Assembly (NCBI GenBank): GCA_041589565.1
Contig: JBFHVL010000046.1
Coordinates: 1-19,912, forward strand
Direction: 5' to 3'
Length of the DNA: 19,912 nt
From: Pleionea sp041589565
GTDB lineage: Bacteria > Pseudomonadota > Gammaproteobacteria > Enterobacterales > Kangiellaceae
The position numbers were made by a program, and so were the translations under genes. Within the stretch, counting starts at the first letter, position 1. Each line of letters opens with the position of its first letter. Below are positions 14,394 through 19,912 of this stretch, in pieces. The notes beneath the pieces are model-generated. The model had not been told where the DNA came from. It saw nothing but the letters and a program-made list of their open reading frames with translations, and searched no databases.

Positions 14394-15500
14394 ATGTTTT
14401 CAAAATCAGAAAAACTTTACTCATTTGTAGAGTCCAATAAAAATAGAGACCTCGACGAAAGAACAGTATATGGGACCTTTATTTATCTGGCCGCCTGGAT
14501 GCTGATTGCATGGGGTGTAGGCTTTCATTCAGACCACCCTCGATATTTTTACCTATTCACAGGACTATTTACTTTTCTTAGTATTTCGAGAGTTATCTAC
14601 TTTAAGGTTTTCATAAATAAAAGCCCGACAAATCCCTACCGAAACTTTATTCGACATATAAATATCCTAATACCTTCTTTTCTTTTTGGCCTTATTCTTG
14701 CCCTTTCCATGAGCACTGATTCATTTTCGCCTCTATTTTTATACGTACTCATGACCGTTTTTGCGTTACTAAGTGTAGGCTCCGTTAATTTTTGTCCGGA
14801 TAAAACACTGTCTTACTCCTTTTTATTTTCGTTAACAGCTCCTGCTTTATTGGCGATACTTTTAACAGAAACCGACAAAAAGATTGAAGGGTTAATGCTT
14901 CTGTTATATTCAGTGTATATGTTATTTCTTTCCAATCGACTTAGCAAAGAATACATCACACGAATCAGTCAACAGTTCGAGCTTGAAGAACTAAATCGTC
15001 AAGACGGCCTGACCGGACTCGCTAACAGAAAATACTTTGATCAATCACTTAACCTCTCATTAAAGAAACACTCTCGCTCTCAATTACCAATGAGCTTATT
15101 ACTTATTGACATAGATTACTTTAAGAAAATTAACGATAGTTATGGCCATGCTACTGGCGACCAGGTAATCATCGAGTTGGCAAACCAGTTGCGAATGATA
15201 TTTAGACGTGAAACCGACTTAGTAGCCCGTATAGGAGGTGAAGAGTTCGCAATAATACTAGACAACTGTGCTGAAGAGTATGCATCTTACATTGCTGAAA
15301 CAATGCGAAAAAAAGTAAAAGCCAACACGATTAAACATGACAGTGCAAGCTTGAGCATAACAGTTAGTGTTGGTGTGTTTACATGCACCCCAAAAGCAAC
15401 TACTGAATTAGAAACAATATATAAACTAGCTGATAAAAATCTTTACACTGCAAAGCGTTCTGGACGAGATAAAGTTATCGCATCCACCATAAATAATTAA
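14394..15500 (+). CDS. Membrane-bound diguanylate cyclase (GGDEF)
   Basis: A 368-residue protein. The N-terminal half has six likely membrane segments (about 28-45, 50-72, 91-107, 112-134, 139-158, 165-181) and no recognised periplasmic sensor domain. The GGDEF domain (about 200-365) starts with RQDGLTGLANRKYFD and has DIDYFKKINDSYGHATGD (239-256). The active-site motif is GGEEF (281-285), an accepted functional variant, and an intact inhibitory I-site RETD lies at 272-275, five residues before it. It should make c-di-GMP from two GTP at the inner membrane, with product inhibition. The signal is unknown. AAGGA lies 9 bp before the ATG. It converges on the alpha-E gene with a 12-bp gap. Confidence 0.93.
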   Translation: MFSKSEKLYSFVESNKNRDLDERTVYGTFIYLAAWMLIAWGVGFHSDHPRYFYLFTGLFTFLSISRVIYFKVFINKSPTNPYRNFIRHINILIPSFLFGLILALSMSTDSFSPLFLYVLMTVFALLSVGSVNFCPDKTLSYSFLFSLTAPALLAILLTETDKKIEGLMLLLYSVYMLFLSNRLSKEYITRISQQFELEELNRQDGLTGLANRKYFDQSLNLSLKKHSRSQLPMSLLLIDIDYFKKINDSYGHATGDQVIIELANQLRMIFRRETDLVARIGGEEFAIILDNCAEEYASYIAETMRKKVKANTIKHDSASLSITVSVGVFTCTPKATTELETIYKLADKNLYTAKRSGRDKVIASTINN

Positions 15501-15512
15501 CATCGATAAAAT

Positions 15513-16433
15513 TTAAAAATAGCTATAACTAATTGCATTATCGACTTCGACTATTCCACTTTGCATTTTATCTATAAATTCATGAAGCTTTTCCTGAGTC
15601 AGCTTTGCAGGTTCTGCATTTATTAAGTATTTTTTTAATTGCCCTACCTTTCGGTTTATCTTGTTATTATTAGGAAGCTCTTCCAATGCTCGCTCTACTT
15701 GCTCAATAGTATGTAAAAGCGATCGTGGAAATTTTGACTCTAGTAATAGAAAAGACAGTACATCATCTCGATTAATACGCATACGCACTCTTCTTCGATA
15801 CATTTGATAGGCGGTCATTGATTTTAAAACTCCCATCCATTGTATGTTTTTAAAAGTCTTTAATTCATCCTCTACCTCAGGTAGTAAAGACGCTGTTCTA
15901 ACATCAATAAGCCGCGTCGACATATCGCTTCTTTCAAGATTTCTGCCCATACGTATAAAAGAATAGGCTTCATCGTGGGTCATGGTTCCGGCAAGTAGAC
16001 CGGTAACAGTTTGATGAGCAAGAACAATCTTCGATAAATAGCTATAGCGGGTTCCGCGAGAAAACGCGTTTCCTCTATTATCAGATGCTTCATGAAACAA
16101 GTTATTTATTTGCTCCCAAGCTTCTCTGGGAATAATTTCTCTCACTGTTCGAGCATTTTCACGAGCGAAGTACAGTGAGTTAATAATAGAGCCCGGATTT
16201 TGTCTATCTAACACAATAAAGCTAATGACACTTTTTTCGTCGGCGTCTTTGTAAGAGCAGTAAAATAGCTCTCGAAAAGACAAAATATCAATAATGGGTT
16301 CCCATCCTAATTTAATACTCTTGGGTAAATCTAATAGAAGGTGGGAATTTACGTTGACCAATCTTGCCGTGTTTTCTGCGCGTTCAAGATAGCGCGCCAT
16401 CCAATATAAATTATTCGCTACTCTCGATAACAT
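15513..16433 (-). CDS. Alpha-E domain protein (DUF403)
   Basis: A 306-residue all-helical protein beginning MLSRVANNLYWMARYLERAENTARL, the hallmark start of alpha-E (DUF403) proteins; the RMGRNLERSDMSTRLIDVR block (162-180) repeats the same ERA/ERS-type pattern. The family's function is unknown. It is nearly always found with circularly permuted ATP-grasp proteins and has been proposed to take part in a peptide or amide ligation system. Here it starts 2 bp after the ATP-grasp gene; a GGAGGAG ribosome binding site lies within the end of that gene, so translation is coupled. It is the last gene of the three-gene operon, and no terminator is visible in the 12 bp before the convergent GGDEF gene. 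Confidence 0.92.
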   Translation of the reverse strand: MLSRVANNLYWMARYLERAENTARLVNVNSHLLLDLPKSIKLGWEPIIDILSFRELFYCSYKDADEKSVISFIVLDRQNPGSIINSLYFARENARTVREIIPREAWEQINNLFHEASDNRGNAFSRGTRYSYLSKIVLAHQTVTGLLAGTMTHDEAYSFIRMGRNLERSDMSTRLIDVRTASLLPEVEDELKTFKNIQWMGVLKSMTAYQMYRRRVRMRINRDDVLSFLLLESKFPRSLLHTIEQVERALEELPNNNKINRKVGQLKKYLINAEPAKLTQEKLHEFIDKMQSGIVEVDNAISYSYF

Positions 16434-16435
16434 AA

Positions 16436-17890
16436 TTAAGACTCCTCCATGTCTACAATCCAGGTATCTTTACTTCCACCGCCCTGAGATGAGTTCACTA
16501 CCGTCGAACCTTCAACTAAAGCGACACGAGTAAGACCTCCTGCGGTCACTTTGATATCTTTACCTGATAGAATAAAAGGTCTTAAGTCCAGATGCCTTGG
16601 CTGAACCCGGTTTCCTACCATGGTTGGCGCCGTCGATAAAATCAACATAGGCTGGGCTACATAATTTCGAGGATCTTTTTTTATCAGTTCACGAAATTTA
16701 TTATGCTCTTTTGTACTGGAGTGAGGCCCAATAAGCATACCGTAACCACCCGACTCATTCGCCGGCTTGACGACTAACTCAGCAATATGCTCCAGTACAT
16801 ATTCTCGATCTTTTTTATTATTGCATTTATAAGTCGGTACATTAGGGATAATGGCCGTTTCACCTAAGTAATATTCAATGATTTTTGGAACATAAGCATA
16901 TACTACTTTATCGTCTGCTACGCCTGAACCTGGAGCATTTACCAAAGCCACATTACCAGCTTTCCAAGCTCGAATGATTCCAGGGACACCAAGCATTGAC
17001 TCGGGGTTAAACACTTCAGGATCGATAAACCAATCGTCAATTCGACGATAAATAACATCCACTCGCTCCAACCCTCGAATAGTGCGCATATACACGCAAT
17101 TATCTTTCTCTACTACCAGATCACTACCTTCAACCAGTTCGGCGCCCATCTGCTGAGCAAGGTAAGCATGTTCAAAATAAGCGGAGTTATAAATGCCGGG
17201 GGTTAGTACAACAATTTCCGGCTCTTCTATTTTTCTTGGTGACATTTCTACCAACATGTCATACAACTGCGAGGGATAATCATCTACAGGTAAAATATTA
17301 TATTCAGTGAACATTTCCGGCATCACTCGTTTCATTACCTGCCTATTTTCGAGCATGTAGGACACACCCGATGGAACTCGTAAGTTATCTTCTAATACAT
17401 ACATCTGTCCCCGGTTGTCACGAACCAAATCGGAGCCACAAATATGCGCCCAAATACCATGAGGAGGTTGAATACCGCGGCACTCTTTAAGAAAATTTTT
17501 AGATTTTTTTAGCAGGCTGGCAGGAAAAACACCATCTTCAATGATTTTTTGCTCGTTATATAAGTCATTAATAAATAGATTAAGCGCTTTAGCGCGTTGT
17601 TTTAACCCACGCTCAATCACCGTCCATTCTTTTTTATCGATCAGTCGAGGAACCAAATCAAATGGCCAAGCTCGATCAATTGAGCCCTGCTCTTGATGGT
17701 AGACGCGAAAGGTAATTCCCATTACATGAATGGTACTTTCAGACGCTGCTTTAAGTTGAGTCAGCTCTTTATCAGTCAGTGATCTTAAATAATTACACAG
17801 GGCGATCGCATGCTCTCGTGGCTTACCTGCTTTTAAAACAAGTTCATCGTAAAAGTTACCTACTTTATAACTGCCCCATCTAATGGCCAT
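16436..17890 (-). CDS. Circularly permuted ATP-grasp protein (DUF404/DUF407 type)
   Basis: A 484-residue protein of the circularly permuted ATP-grasp type 2 group. Family blocks in order: GSIDRAWPFDLVPRLI (69-84), RVPSGVSYMLENR (171-183), PGIYNSAYFEHAYLAQQMGAELVEGSDL (231-258), ERVDVIYRRIDDWFIDPEVF (275-294), GSGVADDKVVYAYVP (321-335), VVKPANESGGYGMLIG (373-388), HLDLRPFILSGKDIKVTAGGLTRVAL (433-458). The ATP-binding Lys/Glu and metal-binding Asp/Arg segments are all present, so it looks active. Such proteins are predicted to form amide or peptide bonds through an acyl-phosphate; the substrate is not known. The ATG at 17890 has AGGAT upstream. It sits 41 bp after the metallopeptidase gene and 2 bp before the alpha-E gene. 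Confidence 0.93.
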   Translation of the reverse strand: MAIRWGSYKVGNFYDELVLKAGKPREHAIALCNYLRSLTDKELTQLKAASESTIHVMGITFRVYHQEQGSIDRAWPFDLVPRLIDKKEWTVIERGLKQRAKALNLFINDLYNEQKIIEDGVFPASLLKKSKNFLKECRGIQPPHGIWAHICGSDLVRDNRGQMYVLEDNLRVPSGVSYMLENRQVMKRVMPEMFTEYNILPVDDYPSQLYDMLVEMSPRKIEEPEIVVLTPGIYNSAYFEHAYLAQQMGAELVEGSDLVVEKDNCVYMRTIRGLERVDVIYRRIDDWFIDPEVFNPESMLGVPGIIRAWKAGNVALVNAPGSGVADDKVVYAYVPKIIEYYLGETAIIPNVPTYKCNNKKDREYVLEHIAELVVKPANESGGYGMLIGPHSSTKEHNKFRELIKKDPRNYVAQPMLILSTAPTMVGNRVQPRHLDLRPFILSGKDIKVTAGGLTRVALVEGSTVVNSSQGGGSKDTWIVDMEES

Positions 17891-17931
17891 AGACTATCCT
17901 GGATAATTGAGTGAGTCACTAACAAAGATAA

Positions 17932-19026
17932 TTAGTACTTCAACTGATTATTAAACCGATTAATTACATGATGCACAAATCGCAACTTGTTCAGGGAGGA
18001 CTCAGAAACAACAAAGGGGTACGCATCATCGAGTCCCATACTTCTATTTAAACCATTGAGTACTCGCGCTAGGCTACACCAGTTATCAAATATTTCTGTA
18101 AAGCTTTGCTCTATTTGCAACTTGTTTTCATACTCAACATGTTCATAGGGATTAGAAATGGCTTTTCCTCCAATTTGAACATCAAAATTTTGCGCAGACT
18201 CTAATGTATCAACCATATGCAGGTAATGCGCCCAAGTTTCAGCCCAATCTTCCCAAGGGTGCATTGATGCATAAGCGCTAATATAAGCCTCCTGCCAGTT
18301 GGCAACTGGTCCATGCTGGTAATAATTTTTCAACGCCGTTTGGTAATCTAATCTCTCGTCACCGAACAAGTTTCTAAATTCTGTAATCCAATCGGTTTCA
18401 TTAATTAATCGATCCCAGTAATAGTGACCCGACTCATGTCGAAAATGGCCGATCAACGTACGATAGTTTTCTTTCATTTTTTCACGCATATTCACACGAA
18501 ATGCATGATCGGCTTCTTTTAAATTAATGGTAATCAAACCATTATTATGGCCAGTTACTACATATTCTTTGATTGTCAGCTCATTACCATAGGAATCTTC
18601 AACGACATCCTCTCGGAATGCAAACTCAAGCCCCGCTTCTGGATCGTCGATTTTATTTTTTATAGGCAAGCTTAATTTAATCGCCGAGTAGACTAGCCGC
18701 CTCTTTGCTCGTTCAAGCAAATACCAAAGCCTTAAGTTATCGCCTTTATTGATATCGGGAATAAACTTAGTTAACCGACACGATAAGCAATATTCATAAT
18801 AATCATCAGCCTCCACCATCCAGTTACAAATATCGTACTCTCGATAATTCTTGCAAGGCTTATACTTCTTGCTGGTATGAGCTGATAACCATAGTACGTC
18901 GCTGGTTTCAGTAAAAGCGCTAATGACTAACGCATCAGGAATGAAGCCAAGCGTCAGGCCACACTGCACACATCGAGTATTGGGAAAGTGTAGCTCATTA
19001 CCGCATTGGCATGAAAAAGTTATCAA
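17932..19026 (-). CDS. Zinc-ribbon / zinc-binding metallopeptidase (Peptidase_Mx-like)
   Basis: A 364-residue protein. The N-terminal part has two cysteine sets: C6, C8, C19, C22 (zinc-ribbon_6 type) and C58, C67, C80, C83. The peptidase part has HFRHESGHYYWDRL with zinc-binding H197-E198-S-G-H201, and the downstream SMHPWEDWAETWAHYLHMVDTL block (254-275), whose acidic residues probably give the third ligand. GHNNGLITINLKEADHAFR (159-177) is also typical. No signal peptide, so it acts in the cytoplasm. The start is TTG at 19026, chosen because AGGAG lies about 7 nt upstream and the zinc ribbon begins at once; no ATG fits. It is the first gene of an operon with ATP-grasp and alpha-E genes. The family lacks a known substrate. 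Confidence 0.88.
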   Translation of the reverse strand: MITFSCQCGNELHFPNTRCVQCGLTLGFIPDALVISAFTETSDVLWLSAHTSKKYKPCKNYREYDICNWMVEADDYYEYCLSCRLTKFIPDINKGDNLRLWYLLERAKRRLVYSAIKLSLPIKNKIDDPEAGLEFAFREDVVEDSYGNELTIKEYVVTGHNNGLITINLKEADHAFRVNMREKMKENYRTLIGHFRHESGHYYWDRLINETDWITEFRNLFGDERLDYQTALKNYYQHGPVANWQEAYISAYASMHPWEDWAETWAHYLHMVDTLESAQNFDVQIGGKAISNPYEHVEYENKLQIEQSFTEIFDNWCSLARVLNGLNRSMGLDDAYPFVVSESSLNKLRFVHHVINRFNNQLKY

Positions 19027-19396
19027 CCACTTGCTCCTGAAAAGTAAGTTTCAATCGATAATTCGCCTATGTTAAACCTAAAGGCGAGCTGAAACGATAT
19101 ATAAGATGCAAATCATCTATAAACATCAGCATATTACAATTAACTCAGACGATCCAAGGAATACCGAACTTAAAACCCAAGATTTTAGCAATGGGACGTG
19201 AGTAACTCGCTTAATTCTAAAATTTAGCTTTTTATACAGTGCCGCCGATGATTATTGGTGTTTAAGTTCAGTCTACAGCTCCCAATGTAAGTCGAGCTTT
19301 AACCCGGTATATCGAACCGAAGTTTGACCTATAATTGTCTCACTTAATCCAGAGACAGTTGTGAGCAATACAACGAAAGACTCTAATCCCTCCTAA

Positions 19397-19420
19397 CCTC
19401 CCTTTTATCAAAAAGGGAGG
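19397..19420. repeat. 10-bp perfect hairpin with overlapping second hairpin
   Basis: CCTCCCTTTT (19397-19406), loop ATCA, AAAAGGGAGG (19411-19420). AGGAG (19418-19422) can alternatively pair with CTCCT (19429-19433), which is followed by TTT, so two overlapping hairpins compete for the same bases. It could be a bidirectional terminator or part of a dispersed repeat. Confidence 0.65.
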
Positions 19421-19519
19421 AGTACCCGCTCCTTTTACATCTCTCAACGATTCGTTCCCCGAACTTGCCGATGGGAAGTCAAACCTTTAGATTTCGCACC
19501 GCTTCTCTGTGTACGAGTC

Positions 19520-19543
19520 ACCTTTGTCAGGCGCAACAAAGGT
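19520..19543. repeat. 8-bp inverted repeat
   Basis: ACCTTTGT (19520-19527) and ACAAAGGT (19536-19543), 8-nt loop. It lies in the repeat-like block and probably belongs to a dispersed intergenic element. Confidence 0.5.
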
Positions 19544-19711
19544 AACCCATAACGCTGTTCGCTGCGCTGGCCATTCGCTCAGAGTCTTTCGAAAGTCGAT
19601 TCATTTCTACTGACGGGTTTCAAGTTGCCTGATATAGCTGTCGCTACTGGCTAAGATTACATGTTATTTTTCGGTTGACGCCTTGCTTCCATCAACAAAA
19701 ATATCTTTGAT

Positions 19712-19734
19712 GTAGGGTGCGTTTTTAACGCACC
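19712..19734 (+). repeat. REP-like element (GTAG plus hairpin)
   Basis: GTAG (19712-19715) directly before a perfect hairpin GGTGCGTT (19716-19723), TTT, AACGCACC (19727-19734). A GTAG or GGAG tetranucleotide at the foot of a short GC-rich hairpin is the hallmark of REP sequences mobilised by RAYT (TnpA_REP) enzymes. Only one copy is in the window and no RAYT gene is present. Confidence 0.6.
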
Positions 19735-19811
19735 AGCTTGAGAAAAAATAGTCTGCTGTGAGCCATTTTAGGACATCTCAAAAAGCACGAGAAAGTATTG
19801 TAGGTTAATGG

Positions 19812-19889
19812 GATGGACTCACTAACAAAACGGCTTCAAATGAGCCAAACTGAAGTAGTGAAAAGTCAGTTAAATGTCAGGAGTCCATC
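19812..19889 (+). promoter_or_regulatory. Nested RNA-fold leader covering a Shine-Dalgarno
   Basis: Outer stem GATGGACTC (19812-19820) with GAGTCCATC (19881-19889); next stem CACTA (19820-19824) with TAGTG (19856-19860), the two sharing the base at 19820; inner hairpin GGCT (19832-19835) / AGCC (19843-19846). The outer right arm includes the last three bases of AGGAG (19879-19883), the Shine-Dalgarno of the ATG at 19891, so folding would block translation. Confidence 0.6.
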
Positions 19890-19890
19890 A

Positions 19891-19912
19891 ATGAACATAG
19901 TAACCTGCGGTA
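19891..19912 (+). CDS. Start of an ORF cut by the window edge, possibly IS110-type recombinase
   Basis: ATG at 19891 has AGGAG 7 bp upstream, and the visible residues are MNIVTCG. The next codon begins with A, so Ile is possible. Several IS110-family DEDD recombinases begin with a short hydrophobic strand and then GIDxAK, so the start is compatible with that family, but seven residues cannot prove it. The long non-coding, folded sequence upstream fits an IS110 left end, which carries the bridge RNA. Any other gene is still possible. Confidence 0.35.

Larger units (their letters stand above)
19027..19890. other. Non-coding, repeat-rich intergenic region
   Basis: This 864-bp stretch holds no credible gene on either strand. 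The left part (19027-19130) must hold the promoter of the minus-strand peptidase operon, but I see no convincing -35/-10 pair; TCGCCT/AGGCGA (about 19061-19085) could pair in its leader. From about 19380 the sequence changes character, with several perfect short hairpins (19397-19420, 19520-19543, 19712-19734) and a folded leader at the right edge. This patchwork resembles multi-copy intergenic repeats and debris next to an insertion sequence. Confidence 0.6.

Noticed and set aside
19027..19912. CRISPR array or tRNA cluster in the right-hand non-coding region
   Set aside because: The hairpins differ from each other and are not regularly spaced, and no cloverleaf with a CCA-type acceptor stem could be drawn.

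Overview
The window looks like the chromosome of a marine-type gammaproteobacterium of moderate GC. The evidence is the gene content: RlmG and a YajG-like lipoprotein, DapE next to a YffB/ArsC-like protein, a TIGR04219-type outer membrane protein, AmpG, PhaB, MsrB, and a perfect CRP-type operator. No rRNA, tRNA or CRISPR is visible. I cannot name the genus from sequence alone.

Layout. At 1-467 is the C-terminal end of a GH13 alpha-glucosidase, closed by a strong terminator. Positions 612-2836 hold a tight plus-strand cluster: YffB/ArsC-like, DapE and an M15 peptidase. This converges on a minus-strand gene (2840-3718) for a GYF_2-type domain, coiled-coil, poly-arginine-tail protein, with a perfect TGTGA-N6-TCACA palindrome placed like a class II CRP site. 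Next is minus-strand phaB with its own terminator, divergent from plus-strand rlmG-yajG. Positions 6580-6951 have no coding gene; they hold a 14-bp hairpin, a possible small RNA ending in an intrinsic terminator, and a promoter for the outer membrane protein at 6952-7686. An ABC exporter pair follows (7739-9638); its start codon lies inside a 13-bp perfect inverted repeat. It converges with no gap on ampG (minus), which is divergent from panE (plus, TTG start).

Positions 12041-14186 carry a membrane protein built like a histidine kinase, followed at 10 bp by msrB. The kinase-like protein has Asp where the phosphoacceptor His should be and has lost the G2 (GxGLGL) box, so it is probably a pseudokinase. 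A membrane diguanylate cyclase follows. It converges on a minus-strand three-gene operon (19026 to 15513): zinc-ribbon metallopeptidase, circularly permuted ATP-grasp ligase, and alpha-E protein. This set resembles the poorly understood amidoligase/peptidase systems but has no transglutaminase or Anbu gene beside it within the window.

The last 0.9 kb (19027-19912) is non-coding and repeat-rich. It holds perfect hairpins, a REP-like GTAG hairpin, and a nested folded leader that covers the Shine-Dalgarno of a gene whose first codons lie at the window edge, possibly an IS110-type recombinase. The best candidates for new biology are the pseudokinase-msrB pair, the peptidase/ATP-grasp/alpha-E operon, the inverted repeat over the ABC start codon, the candidate sRNA, and the structured leader at the right edge.
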